Of a DNA stretch of 64,000 bases, positions 16,604-25,604 are shown one piece after another. A program made the translations under genes and the position numbers. The notes below the pieces were generated by a model. It did no database searches. It was not told the origin of the DNA and was given only the letters and a program-made list of their open reading frames with translations. The DNA lies in NCBI GenBank assembly GCA_027486755.1, contig JAIXOM010000013.1:35358-99357 (forward strand), in the 5' to 3' direction. Position 1 is the first letter of the stretch. Every line of letters starts with the position of its first letter. The DNA is from Comamonadaceae bacterium (GTDB taxonomy: Bacteria > Pseudomonadota > Gammaproteobacteria > Burkholderiales > Burkholderiaceae_C).

Positions 16604-17473
16604 ATGAAAATCATCCGCAGCTGGCTGATCGCGCCGGCCAATCGCCCCACTTACCTGGCCAAATTTCCCAGCCTTGGGGCAGACTGCTCGGTCATGGACC
16701 TGGAAGACGGCACTCCCGAGCCCCTGAAGGCGGCCACTCGGGCCCAGTTGCCACAGATCGTCGAGCAACTGCGCGCGCAAGGAATGCGCAAAGACCTGCA
16801 TCTGCGCGTCAATCACCCACGCAGCACCCACTACGCCCTGGATATTCAGGCCGCCGGACTGGCCGGGGTCGATGGCATCGCCATCCCCAAGCTAGGCAGC
16901 GTGGCTGAACTCAAGGCTGCAGTAGCTATGCTGGAGCCCCATGAGCAGCGCCTGGGGCGCCGTATCGACATCGTGGGCGGCATCGAGTCGGCCATGGGCG
17001 TGCTCAATGTCAGCGACATCGCATTTGCCGATGAACGTCTTGTGGCACTGTATTTTGGCGCGGAAGACTTCGCCACCGACCTGCTCGGCGCACGCCGTAC
17101 CCAAAGCAATCTAGAGGTACTCTACGCGCGCTCACGGATCGTGTTGGCGGCCAAGGCGGCACGCATGTCGGCCATCGACCAAGGCGTGCTCGAAATCCAC
17201 GACGATGAACGGTTCCGGGTTGACTGCGATGAGGCCCGCAACCTCGGTTACGACGGCAAGGTATGCCTCAATCCACGGCAGGTAGAACTGGCCAACCGGT
17301 TCTTCAGCCCGAATGCCGAGGAGATTGACTTTAGCCGGCGCTTGCTCGAGGCCGCCCGTCAGGCCGAAGCCCAGGGCATAGGCACCATCGATTTTGAGGG
17401 TCGCATGATCGACGGCCCCCTGATCAAGCGCTGCGAACATATCTTGGCGATGGCCAACGCACATCCACAATGA
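16604..17473 (+). CDS. HpcH/HpaI or CitE-family acyl-CoA lyase
   Basis: This 289-residue TIM-barrel protein has the CitE/malyl-CoA lyase residues: DLEDGTP, the substrate arginine in LRVNHPRS, the metal-binding Glu in GGIESAMG and Asp in FGAEDFATDL. These enzymes split or form beta-hydroxyacyl-CoA esters with Mg2+. A GAGGGAGA site precedes the ATG. It heads a plus-strand unit with a CMD-fold protein and two Bug binding proteins, and faces the CoA-transferase across a shared promoter region. A citramalyl- or malyl-CoA lyase role fits but is not proven. Confidence 0.88.
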   Translation: MKIIRSWLIAPANRPTYLAKFPSLGADCSVMDLEDGTPEPLKAATRAQLPQIVEQLRAQGMRKDLHLRVNHPRSTHYALDIQAAGLAGVDGIAIPKLGSVAELKAAVAMLEPHEQRLGRRIDIVGGIESAMGVLNVSDIAFADERLVALYFGAEDFATDLLGARRTQSNLEVLYARSRIVLAAKAARMSAIDQGVLEIHDDERFRVDCDEARNLGYDGKVCLNPRQVELANRFFSPNAEEIDFSRRLLEAARQAEAQGIGTIDFEGRMIDGPLIKRCEHILAMANAHPQ

Positions 17474-17485
17474 AGGAGTGAAACC

Positions 17486-17968
17486 ATGAACAAAAAACTC
17501 GCTGGCGAAGTCGAACGCGCCAAGGCCCACTACATCAAGGTCCTGGGTGTTTTGCCCGAACCCATTCGTGCCATGGCCGAATATGCGCCGCAGGCCTTGG
17601 TGGCCTACCAGCACTTCAAGGACTATCTCTACCAGCCCGAGGGCCAGGCGGCCTTGGATCTCAAGACCAAGGAGCTGATTTATGTGGTGCTCGATACCGC
17701 CACGGGTAATCTGAGTGGGGCCAACAACCACCTGCGTGCCGCCGTCGACCAGGGGCTGACGGTGCCGGAACTGGCCGAGGCCATGATCCAAGTGATGAAC
17801 GTCTGCGGCATCACAACCTTCGGGCAGACAGGCTACAAAGTCCTCGACGAGGCCAAACGTCTGACGGCCAAGAAGTCGAGTCCGCCAGCGCGCAAGGCCG
17901 GGGCGGGCCCAAAGACTGGCGCAGCACCATCGCGCCCGCGCCGCGCCAGCGGCAAGTCCGCCAAATGA
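17486..17968 (+). CDS. Carboxymuconolactone decarboxylase-like protein with basic C-terminal tail
   Basis: The first about 125 of 160 residues match the all-helical CMD/AhpD fold (DLKTKELIYVVLDTATG, NNHLRAAVDQGLT, EAMIQVMNVCG). The cysteine pair that gives AhpD-like members peroxidase activity is absent, so simple redox activity is unlikely. The last about 35 residues are a disordered, Lys/Arg/Pro/Ala-rich tail, which is unusual for this family. It lies 12 bases after the CitE-type lyase with an AAGGAG site and probably belongs to the same operon. Function is unknown beyond the fold. Confidence 0.78.
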   Translation: MNKKLAGEVERAKAHYIKVLGVLPEPIRAMAEYAPQALVAYQHFKDYLYQPEGQAALDLKTKELIYVVLDTATGNLSGANNHLRAAVDQGLTVPELAEAMIQVMNVCGITTFGQTGYKVLDEAKRLTAKKSSPPARKAGAGPKTGAAPSRPRRASGKSAK

Positions 17969-18027
17969 ACCAGTTCCCTGGTCACACCCGAAACCCTAAA
18001 TGGCTGCTGAGTCCGAAGGAGACATCT

Positions 18028-19005
18028 ATGAAGAAGTTGCTCGTCCGATCCATCCTAACGCTTTTGGGTCTGAGCGCGTGCATCACAGCCAGCGCGCAAA
18101 CTGCAGCGCCGGCTTACCCCAATCGGCAGGTTCGCCTGATCGTCACCGGCACGCCGGGTCAGGGTACGGATGTCCTGTCCCGCCTGATCGCACAAAAGCT
18201 ATCGGAACGGATCAACCAACAGGTCTTCGTCGAGAACAAGCCTGGCGCCGGCGGAAACATCGGCGCTGACTTCGTGGCCAAGGCCCCGGCCGACGGCTAC
18301 ACCTTGCTGATGGCTACCAACGCCACCCATGCGGCCAATGCGGCAATGTTCTCGAAGATGCCCTTTGACCCCCTGAAGGATTTTGCACCCATCTCCATGG
18401 TGGGCTTCCTACCCATGGTCTTAGTGGCCGCTCCCACAGTGCCCGCCACCTCGGTGCGCGCATTGATCGATGCAGCCCGCAGCAACCCAGGCTCGCTCAA
18501 TGTGGCCATCCCCAGCACCTCGGCGCGCGTCATGCTGCAGATGTTCAACCAGTTGGCCAAGGTCGAACTCTTTCCCATCTCCTACAAAGGCAGCGGCCCC
18601 GCCTATACCGACCTGTTCGGCGGCCGGGTACAACTGACCTTCGACACGGTGGCCGCCGCACTGCCTCATGCCAATGCGGGCACCCTCAAGCCCTTGGCAG
18701 TGACCACGGGTCGGCGCTTCGAGGCTATGCCCGATGTACCCACCCTGGCCGAAGCCGGCCTGGCCGGCTTCGACCTCGCCCCCTGGAATGCGCTCATGGC
18801 ACCTAAGGGCACGCCCCGGCCCATCGTGCAGTACCTCAGTACGCAGGTGCAGGCGGTGCTGGCCGATCCGGAACTGCGCAAGCGCCTGGTGGACCTGGGC
18901 ATACAGGCGCAGGCGGGCACGCCCGAACAGCTTGAAGGCTTTGTGCAAGCCGAAGCCAAGAAATGGGGCGAACTGGTCCGTCAGGCCAAGATCACGGCCG
19001 ATTGA
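18028..19005 (+). CDS. Bug-family substrate-binding protein
   Basis: The signal peptide starts MKKLLVRSILTLLGLSAC and ends at SAQTAA. The mature protein begins YPNRQVRLIVTGTPGQGTD and continues with ENKPGAGGNIGADFVAKAP and ISYKGSGPA, all standard for Bug receptors. An AAGGAG site before 18028 decides the start. A longer in-frame start at 17965 overlaps the previous stop but would bury the signal peptide. It is 325 residues long, and no membrane partner is adjacent. Its place behind a CoA-lyase gene suggests that it captures the acid that the lyase pathway consumes. Confidence 0.9.
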   Translation: MKKLLVRSILTLLGLSACITASAQTAAPAYPNRQVRLIVTGTPGQGTDVLSRLIAQKLSERINQQVFVENKPGAGGNIGADFVAKAPADGYTLLMATNATHAANAAMFSKMPFDPLKDFAPISMVGFLPMVLVAAPTVPATSVRALIDAARSNPGSLNVAIPSTSARVMLQMFNQLAKVELFPISYKGSGPAYTDLFGGRVQLTFDTVAAALPHANAGTLKPLAVTTGRRFEAMPDVPTLAEAGLAGFDLAPWNALMAPKGTPRPIVQYLSTQVQAVLADPELRKRLVDLGIQAQAGTPEQLEGFVQAEAKKWGELVRQAKITAD

Positions 19006-19155
19006 AGCGGCTCACAGGAGCCGACGCAGCGCGGCCGTGGCCGTGGCCTTTTCAGCGAGATGCACGGCATTGCCTCTGGGCTAGCCTTCTGTGCTGGTGA
19101 GGCCGCTGATGATGAGAGCTGCCTCCTAGTAATACACAGCCAAGGAGATCCCACC

Positions 19156-20124
19156 ATGAATGCACACCTGCGCACAACCGCCCTGCTGCTGGCCCTGGCC
19201 GCTGCTGGCGCCCAGGCCCAAACCTGGCCTGACAAGCCCATCAAGCTGCTCGCGCCCTCCTCGCCCGGGGGGCCGCCCGATGTCTATGCCCGGGCGCTGG
19301 CCGACCACATGAGCAAGGAGCTGGGACAGCCGGTGGTGGTGGAGAACCTGCCCGCGGCTGGCGGCATGATCGCCGCCCAACAGATGCTGCGCACAGCGGC
19401 CGACGGTTACACCCTGCTGGTCAACACCGCAGGCATGATGACCATCACCCCCAGCGCCAACCCGCGCGCTCAATACAAGCCGGCCGACTTCACCCAGATC
19501 TGCCAGGGTGTGGACGCAGCCCTGGTGCTCGCCGCCCATCCCCAGCTGGGCGCGAAAAGCATGAGCCAGCTCACCCAGTGGCTCAAAGCCCAAAAGACGC
19601 CCCCCTCTTATTCGTCCTACTCGGCGGGCTCGCCGGCGCATTTTCTCGGCCACCAGTTGGCCGAAGCGCTGAGCATCGAGATGACCCACATCCCCTACAA
19701 GAGCAGCCCGCCCCAGATCACCGACATGCTCAGCGCTACCGCGCCCCTGGGCTTTGTGCAGATCGCCACCGCAGCGCCCCATATTAGGGCGGGCAAGCTG
19801 CTGGCCTATGCCACCACCGGCGACAAGCGCGCGCCACAGTTGCCCGATTTGCCCACGGTGGCTGAGGTGGGTCTGCCGCAGCTGAGCACTTCGGTGTGGT
19901 TCGGCCTTTCAGGGCCCAAGAACCTGCCGCCGGCCATCACCCAGCGCCTGACTGCAGTGCATCAGCAAATGATGGCTACGCCTGAATTCAAGACCCGCAT
20001 GAGCAGCGCCGGCCTGAACGCCACACCCGAGATATGCGGCAACGCCTGGCTCACAAAGATGAACCAGGAAGGCGAGCGCTGGGCTCGCGTGGTCAAGGCC
20101 ACCGGATTTTCCGCACTCGATTGA
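19156..20124 (+). CDS. Bug-family substrate-binding protein
   Basis: This 322-residue periplasmic protein starts MNAHLRTTALLLALAAAGAQ and, after cleavage near AQA, begins TWPDKPIKLLAPSSPGGPPD. Other family marks are ENLPAAGGMIAAQQM, AADGYTLLVN and IPYKSSPPQ. AAGGAG lies eight bases before the ATG. It is the second Bug gene in a row, 150 bases after the first; that gap holds a six-pair hairpin at 19008-19023 without a T tract. The two proteins are clearly paralogous but quite diverged, so their ligands probably differ. Confidence 0.9.
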   Translation: MNAHLRTTALLLALAAAGAQAQTWPDKPIKLLAPSSPGGPPDVYARALADHMSKELGQPVVVENLPAAGGMIAAQQMLRTAADGYTLLVNTAGMMTITPSANPRAQYKPADFTQICQGVDAALVLAAHPQLGAKSMSQLTQWLKAQKTPPSYSSYSAGSPAHFLGHQLAEALSIEMTHIPYKSSPPQITDMLSATAPLGFVQIATAAPHIRAGKLLAYATTGDKRAPQLPDLPTVAEVGLPQLSTSVWFGLSGPKNLPPAITQRLTAVHQQMMATPEFKTRMSSAGLNATPEICGNAWLTKMNQEGERWARVVKATGFSALD

Positions 20125-20161
20125 TGACGCAGTCGGCGCACTCTTGCAGGCTTGCGGTACA

Positions 20162-20251
20162 CCGGAGCTCCGGGGAGTGAAGATGCGGACCGCACTGGCC
20201 TGCGCCCCCCACTTGCGTCCACCTTGCGTCCACCTTGCACCCCCCTTGCGC
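20162..20251. repeat. Perfect 12-base palindrome and four imperfect 11-base tandem repeats
   Basis: CCGGAGCTCCGG at 20162-20173 is a perfect palindrome. From 20212, CTTGCGTCCAC occurs twice in direct tandem, then as the degenerate CTTGCACCCCC and a partial CTTGCGC. They lie in the 244-base gap before the repeat-domain gene at 20369. The palindrome could be part of a terminator for the Bug gene or an operator. The tandem units may be replication slippage. Confidence 0.55.
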
Positions 20252-20368
20252 GCCAAAGAACAGACTACCATGGAGCCCAGAAACGCAGCTGGGCTGGCTG
20301 GCCTTTGAGCGCAGGGCCAGCCCAGCGATAGCGACGCTACAGATTCTTCACGGACACAGGAGACCCGG

Positions 20369-21208
20369 ATGAAAGACCTGCAGACCGAGATGCTGCGCAG
20401 CGAGCGCGGCGCCATCATGGCCCTGGACAGCGCCGCCGACATCCTGCCGCACAACCGTGGATGCGATGTGCTCGTTACCGCCTCTTACATCGGCGTCTTG
20501 CCGGCCCGTCTGCTGCGCGAGCATCTGCCGCGTGCGGTCATCGGCTTTGACGGCGGGGTCGGTCCGCTGGGCGCGAACATGGCCGGCCTGTGGTACATGG
20601 AGGCGCTCAATATTCCGGCGGCGGCGGTCGATGTGATGAGCATCATCCTGGGTGACGGGGTTGACACCTACCGAAATGGCCGCATCAGCCACCTCAACCG
20701 GCCGGCGGCCGACTGTGGCGTGCAGGTCGGCATGGCCGCTCATGAGGCGGCCCGCTTGATGCTCGAACGCGACCCCGGTAATCCGGGCGCCTATCAGGTG
20801 ACGAACCGGCGCGTCATGCATGAAACGCCCGAAGGCCGCCAGATCGTGGTCACCGACTCCATTGTGTTCGGCACCGAAGCCGACCGACGCAATGTGCTGG
20901 TGACGGCCGGGCACACCGGCCGCAGCGGCGCGCGCCACATCATCAATGTCCGGCCCTATGGCTTCATCTGCTCCGACGGCGGGCGGGGTCGCAACGATTC
21001 GGGCATGGCAGGACTGGCCATCACCGACCCCGAAGGCATTCCTGGAGCGACCGTCGATGGCCGCCTGGCACGCATGGGCGATGGCATGAGCACTTATGAC
21101 GAGGGCATCATCAGCGCGGCCAGCGGCCTGGCCCAGGCCTGTGGCGTCCGCGTGGGCATGAGCGCGCGCGAGGCGGCTTTGCTGCTGGTGCAGCGCCAGC
21201 CGGCCTGA
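20369..21208 (+). CDS. Protein of unrecognised family built from two homologous halves (paralogue A)
   Basis: I do not recognise this 279-residue protein. Its sequence folds back on itself: residues about 14-133 and 157-275 align over about 100 residues with a constant offset of 142. Paired motifs are VLVTA 34/176, the DGG at 61/203, VD 87/229, GDG 95/237, CGV 116/258 and VGM 119-121/261-263. There is no signal peptide or membrane segment, so it should be cytoplasmic. The conserved Asp-Gly motifs could bind a metal or phosphate, but this is speculation. A GGAGA site precedes the ATG. A paralogue with the same architecture is at 25605-26435. It is convergent with an amidohydrolase gene. Confidence 0.85.
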   Translation: MKDLQTEMLRSERGAIMALDSAADILPHNRGCDVLVTASYIGVLPARLLREHLPRAVIGFDGGVGPLGANMAGLWYMEALNIPAAAVDVMSIILGDGVDTYRNGRISHLNRPAADCGVQVGMAAHEAARLMLERDPGNPGAYQVTNRRVMHETPEGRQIVVTDSIVFGTEADRRNVLVTAGHTGRSGARHIINVRPYGFICSDGGRGRNDSGMAGLAITDPEGIPGATVDGRLARMGDGMSTYDEGIISAASGLAQACGVRVGMSAREAALLLVQRQPA

Positions 21209-21231
21209 GCCAGCCTTGCATCAAAGCCGCA

Positions 21232-22254
21232 TCAGAGCCGGTAGACCCGCTGGGCGGTGCCAGACAGGACCTGCTCGCGCTGGGCCTGGCTGAGCGGCGA
21301 GGCCAGGCGCTTGAAGGCGTTCCACAGGGCCGCATAGGTGCAGCCGCTGCGATCGACCGGAAAATTGCTTTCGAACATACAGCGCTCAGGCCCAAAGACC
21401 TCCAGGCAGGTCTCCCAATAGGGCTGCCAGGCCGCAGCCAGCGCCGCGGAATCGGGCGGCTGGGGCTGCTTGCGCCATTCGAAGCCAGGCAGGGGCATGG
21501 CCAGGCCGCCGAACTTGAGCGCCACATTCGGTAGGACGCCCAAGGGCTTGAGCGCCGCGCGCCAGGCCCGGAAGACCTGCTCACGCCGAAGGGCATAAGC
21601 ACCCAGACCGATCGGTCCGCCGGCATGGTCGATCACGATGCTCAGATCCGGGCAGGCCCGGGCCAGCTCCAGCACATCGCCCAGCTGATGGAAATACACC
21701 CAGACATCCAGCGTCAGTCCGCGCTGCGCCAGCCGCGCCGCGCCGGCGTGCACCGCCGGCTCGCGCAGCATGCCAGGGTGGGTCGGGTAGGCACTGTGGA
21801 TCGCCGGGTCGCTGTCATGGGCGGTGCTGTAGCGAATGCCGCGCAAGCGCCCCTCGGCCTGCTGGGCATGGGCCTCCAGCACCTCGTCGGCAGCATCACC
21901 GAGCGAGAGATCCGCATAGGCGATGATGCCCGCCGCGATGCGCCCCTGCGCTGACCGTGCCAGTTGCGCCACATGGGCGGTTTCACCGACTGGCCGCAGA
22001 TGCTCGGGCCCGCTGTCCAGATAGTGCGAAAGGCATTCCACATAAACCGAGGACAGCAGGCGGTGGCCGCTGGCATCGGCCTCTGCCGCAAATTGGGCAG
22101 GCAGGTAGGTATGGCCTCCACGGTCCCAGAGGTGATGATGCGGATCCACAATGGGAAGCTGCGGATCCATGGCCGGCTCCTGGCTTTGGGCCAGCCATTG
22201 TTCCCAGCGGGTGAGCCGGTCTGGCGCTGGGGCTGTCGGCTGGCTCTGCATCAT
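21232..22254 (-). CDS. Amidohydrolase (2-pyrone-4,6-dicarboxylate lactonase-like)
   Basis: This 340-residue TIM-barrel metal hydrolase has the N-terminal motif IVDPHHHLWDRGGHTYL, with the metal-binding HxH. Later motifs are GIRYSTAHD, DVWVYFHQLGD, IDHAGGPIG and FESNFPVD, typical of the COG3618 group that includes lactone hydrolases. An upstream frame to 22437 overlaps the SDR gene and is not family-like, so the start is the ATG at 22254 or 22251. It is the last gene of an apparent crotonase-SDR-amidohydrolase operon. It probably opens a lactone or cleaves a ring-derived acid. Confidence 0.87.
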   Translation of the reverse strand: MMQSQPTAPAPDRLTRWEQWLAQSQEPAMDPQLPIVDPHHHLWDRGGHTYLPAQFAAEADASGHRLLSSVYVECLSHYLDSGPEHLRPVGETAHVAQLARSAQGRIAAGIIAYADLSLGDAADEVLEAHAQQAEGRLRGIRYSTAHDSDPAIHSAYPTHPGMLREPAVHAGAARLAQRGLTLDVWVYFHQLGDVLELARACPDLSIVIDHAGGPIGLGAYALRREQVFRAWRAALKPLGVLPNVALKFGGLAMPLPGFEWRKQPQPPDSAALAAAWQPYWETCLEVFGPERCMFESNFPVDRSGCTYAALWNAFKRLASPLSQAQREQVLSGTAQRVYRL

Positions 22255-22282
22255 TGAGCGCCGCACACATCGCCACGCAGGC

Positions 22283-23038
22283 TCACAGAATCCGTCCCCC
22301 GTCGACCACCAGAGTCTGGCCATAGATGTAGCTGGCCAGGGGTGAAGCCAGAAACAGACAGGCGCCGGCCATGTCATCGGGCGTGCCCAGCCGGCCGGCC
22401 GGAATGCCCTCGAGCCGCTCGCGCAGCCGCTCTTCATTGGCGATGGTGACCTTGGTCAGCTTGGTGTCCACCAGGCCGGGCGCCACCCCATTGACCCGGA
22501 TGCCCTGGCGGGCCCAGGCCTGGGCCAGTGTGGCCGTCAGGTGAATCGCGCCGGCCTTGGAGGCCGCATAAGCCGGGTTGCCCCGGGTGGCGCGCAGGCC
22601 ACCGGCCGAAGACACCGTGATGATGCTGCCTTGGCGCCGCGCCAGCACCTCGCGGTATTTGACGGCGCAGGCCATGAGGCTGTTCAAGTTGAGCTCGATG
22701 ATGCGCCGAAAGGTGTCCATCTCGAACTCCTTGCGGCCATAGGCCACCGTGCCTTGACACAGCACCAGCACATCGAGCTCCGTCGGCATCTCGGCCCGCG
22801 CCAGCGATGCCGCATCGGCCACATCCACCTGCGAGAAAAGCAGCCCCTGCAGGTCGCTGCCTGGCTCGGTCTGATAGTCCTCAGCCCGGGCGCGTGTGCC
22901 CCAGACATGGACATGGGCGCCTTGACGCCTGAAGCCCAGGGCGATGCCATTGCCGATGCCGCTGGAGCCGCCGACGACCAGCACGGTCTTGCCGCTGAAA
23001 TCGAGCGGATGGCTTGGGGCTTGGGAAGCTGTGTTCAT
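22283..23038 (-). CDS. Short-chain dehydrogenase/reductase
   Basis: This 251-residue Rossmann protein has the cofactor motif VGGSSGIGNG, a serine in ITVSSAGG and the catalytic pair in AYAASKAG. The C-terminal VDGGRIL is typical. It oxidises or reduces an alcohol or ketone with NAD(P). Motif WGTRARAED after strand two suggests a possible NADP preference. It lies 28 bases upstream of the amidohydrolase and 24 downstream of the crotonase, forming one minus-strand unit. Confidence 0.9.
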   Translation of the reverse strand: MNTASQAPSHPLDFSGKTVLVVGGSSGIGNGIALGFRRQGAHVHVWGTRARAEDYQTEPGSDLQGLLFSQVDVADAASLARAEMPTELDVLVLCQGTVAYGRKEFEMDTFRRIIELNLNSLMACAVKYREVLARRQGSIITVSSAGGLRATRGNPAYAASKAGAIHLTATLAQAWARQGIRVNGVAPGLVDTKLTKVTIANEERLRERLEGIPAGRLGTPDDMAGACLFLASPLASYIYGQTLVVDGGRIL

Positions 23039-23062
23039 GGCCAGTCCTGGGTGGGGTCGGTC

Positions 23063-23869
23063 TCAGACCGGAGAGTGGGGGTCAAAGTTCGGCTGGCGCC
23101 TTTCTTCGTAGGCCTTGAGACCTTCAACCACATCGGGCCCGGAAAACCCGAGGATCTCCAGAGCCAGGGAATTTTCGAAGATGGGCCAGGCCATGTTCAG
23201 CCAGTTGTTCATGGACAGCTTGGTCCACCGGATCGCCGACGGCGAAGCCTTGCTCAGGTTGACCGCCACCTCCAGGGCAGTCTCCTGTAGCTTGTCGTCA
23301 TCGACCACCCGCGAGATCAGCCCGATGCGCTCGGCCTCTTCAGCATACAGATGCTCGCCGCTCATCAGGTAGTACTTGGCCTTGGCCATGCCGCACAGCA
23401 GGGGCCAGATGATGGCAGCATGGTCGCCGGCGGCCACGCCCAGGCGCACATGGCCATCAACGATCTTGGCCGAACGGCCAGCAATGGTGATGTCCGAGAG
23501 CATGGCCGCGGCCAAGCCGCCGCCTGCAGCCGCACCGTTGATCGCTGAAATCAGGGGCTTGGAGAAATGCATCAGGTTCTTGACCAGATTGCGGCCATCC
23601 TTCCACATGCGGGCGCGCCATTCGAATTCATTGACCAGTTTTTGTTCCAGCTCGAAATCACCCCCGGCTGAAAAAGCCCGGCCCTCGCCGGTGAGGATGG
23701 CCACGCTGACCGAGGGATCATCCTCGATGTGCTGCCAGATCGTGGTCATGGCATGGTGGAAATCGAAGTCCATCGCGTTCATCTTGCCGCGCGACATGGT
23801 GATGCGCAGCACCCGATCGGCGGGCCGGTCCAGGCGCAGAGACTCGTAAGGGGGATAGGCGTAGGTCAT
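23063..23869 (-). CDS. Crotonase-superfamily protein lacking both usual catalytic glutamates
   Basis: This 268-residue protein has the crotonase oxyanion-hole segments ([24 protein letters not shown]). In classical hydratases two glutamates follow, in GGGCELAM-like and PEI/PET-like motifs. Here these positions read GGGLAAAM and [10 protein letters not shown], so both are absent. The segment [17 protein letters not shown] marks a common subgroup of unknown reaction. It may be an isomerase, a hydrolase or a C-C lyase and not a hydratase. A start at 23905 is possible, but the ATG at 23869 fits the family. It is divergent from a CoA ligase. Confidence 0.85.
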   Translation of the reverse strand: MTYAYPPYESLRLDRPADRVLRITMSRGKMNAMDFDFHHAMTTIWQHIEDDPSVSVAILTGEGRAFSAGGDFELEQKLVNEFEWRARMWKDGRNLVKNLMHFSKPLISAINGAAAGGGLAAAMLSDITIAGRSAKIVDGHVRLGVAAGDHAAIIWPLLCGMAKAKYYLMSGEHLYAEEAERIGLISRVVDDDKLQETALEVAVNLSKASPSAIRWTKLSMNNWLNMAWPIFENSLALEILGFSGPDVVEGLKAYEERRQPNFDPHSPV

Positions 23870-23997
23870 GGAACACTTTCTTCGAGATAAGAGCGGGCCG
23901 GGCAAAGGCCGGTGGCCGATGGTAAAGTCAGACGGAGCTCGCGCGCCCCGGGCGTGCGCCCCCTGTGATTCACGCCTGCCACCGCAGCCCCTCGCCC

Positions 23998-25545
23998 ATG
24001 AACGTCGGATTGGCCGTCAACCGCATCTGCCAACGCGCCCCTCACAGCCTGGCCCTCTTCGACGGCCAGCGCACCATGGACTATGCCACCTTGGAGGGCC
24101 GCAGCAACCGCCTGTCGCATCTGCTGCGTGGCACTTATGGCTTGGACGCGGGCGAGCGGGTGGCCTTGCTGGTGCACAACCGCATGGAGGTGGTCGAGGT
24201 GCTGGTGGGCGTGAGCAAGGCAGCCATGGTTTATGTCGGCCTGAACTTTCGCATGACCGAAGCCGAGCTCGATGCGGTGCTCAGCAATGCCCAGGCACGG
24301 CTGCTGATCACCGAGCCCGAGTTTCAGGCCATGGCCGAGCGTCTGGCGCAGGCCCATGGGCTGCGCCTGCTGGTGCTCGATGAGGGCGGCAGTTATGAGC
24401 CGGCACTGGCCGCTGCCAGCGCGGCGCTGGGCCCCTGGGCTGACGCTGCTTTTCCCAAGGACCCGTTTGCCATCGTCTACTCCAGCGGGACCACCGGCTT
24501 GCCCAAGGGCATCTTGTTCGACCATGCGGCGGCCCTGCAGCATGGTGCGGTGGCCTGCCTGGAGTATGAGATCACGGCCCAGTCTCGCTACCTGATCCAG
24601 ATCCCGCACAGTTCCTGTGTCAACATCACCATGGTGCCGGCCCTGATGGCCGGGGCGGCGGTGGGATTTGCCGAAAGCCGCGGCTTCAACGGCTTTGCCC
24701 TGTGTGAGGTGGTGCAGCGCCATGCGGTCACGCACACCTTTCTGGTGCCGACCATGCTGGCCACCTTGCTCGAGCAGGACCCAGGGGATTTCCCGCAGCG
24801 CCTGGCTTCGATCACCACGCTCGGTTATGGCTCGGCGCCGATTCCGGCTGACCGGCTGCGCCAGTTGATCGAGCGCTACGGTCCCATCTTTATCCAGCTC
24901 TACGGCATGGCCGAGATCGCCTCCATCGGCACCTTGCTGCGCAAGCAAGATCATGTGGCCGCGCTCGGCGATAAGCCGCAGTTGCTGGCCTCTTGCGGCC
25001 AGCCGTCCTATGCCACCACGGTACGGGTGGTCGGAGCCGACGGCGCGTCCGTGGCCACCGGCGAGAGCGGCGAGATCGTCTTTGGCGGGCCGCACACCAT
25101 GCTCGGCTATTTCCGCGAGCCCGAGCGCACCGCCAAGAGCCTGATCGGCGGCTGGCTGCATTCGGGCGATGTCGGGCGCATGGACGAGGACGGCTACTTT
25201 TACATCGTTGACCGCATCAAGGACCTGATCATCCGGGGCGGCCATAACCTGGCACCCAGCGAGGTCGAGACCGTGCTCTACCGCCATCCGGCCGTGCTCG
25301 ATGCCGCCGTGGTCGGGACTCCGGACGACAAATGGGGCGAAGCCGTGCTGGCCCTGGTCACACTCAAGCCCGGCGCCACGGCCAGTGCCGATGAACTGCT
25401 CGCCATGTGCCGAGCCTCCAAGCTGTCGTCGATCAAGCAGCCCGAACGGGTGCAGATCATCGCCACCATGCCGCGCAACACCATAGGCAAGATTGACAAG
25501 AAGGCGCTGCGCGAGCCTTTCTGGGCCGGCCGCCGCAAGGTCTAA
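23998..25545 (+). CDS. AMP-forming acyl-CoA ligase
   Basis: This 515-residue adenylating enzyme shows the P-loop-like IVYSSGTTGLPKGI, the A5 motif LYGMAEIAS, the hinge region WLHSGDVGRMDEDGYFYIVD and RIKDLIIRGG. The catalytic lysine is in NTIGKIDKKALRE. It converts a carboxylic acid to its CoA ester via an acyl-adenylate. It is divergent from the crotonase at 23063 across a 128-base gap and likely supplies its substrate. A GTG at 23965 is in frame, but the ATG at 23998 (MNVGLAVNRI) matches the usual N-terminus. The acid used cannot be told from sequence. Confidence 0.92.
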   Translation: MNVGLAVNRICQRAPHSLALFDGQRTMDYATLEGRSNRLSHLLRGTYGLDAGERVALLVHNRMEVVEVLVGVSKAAMVYVGLNFRMTEAELDAVLSNAQARLLITEPEFQAMAERLAQAHGLRLLVLDEGGSYEPALAAASAALGPWADAAFPKDPFAIVYSSGTTGLPKGILFDHAAALQHGAVACLEYEITAQSRYLIQIPHSSCVNITMVPALMAGAAVGFAESRGFNGFALCEVVQRHAVTHTFLVPTMLATLLEQDPGDFPQRLASITTLGYGSAPIPADRLRQLIERYGPIFIQLYGMAEIASIGTLLRKQDHVAALGDKPQLLASCGQPSYATTVRVVGADGASVATGESGEIVFGGPHTMLGYFREPERTAKSLIGGWLHSGDVGRMDEDGYFYIVDRIKDLIIRGGHNLAPSEVETVLYRHPAVLDAAVVGTPDDKWGEAVLALVTLKPGATASADELLAMCRASKLSSIKQPERVQIIATMPRNTIGKIDKKALREPFWAGRRKV

Positions 25546-25604
25546 GACGGCTTTGGCAGACACCAGCACGGGCTCGGCAGTGCCCACACCGCAGCCCTGA
25601 GCGA

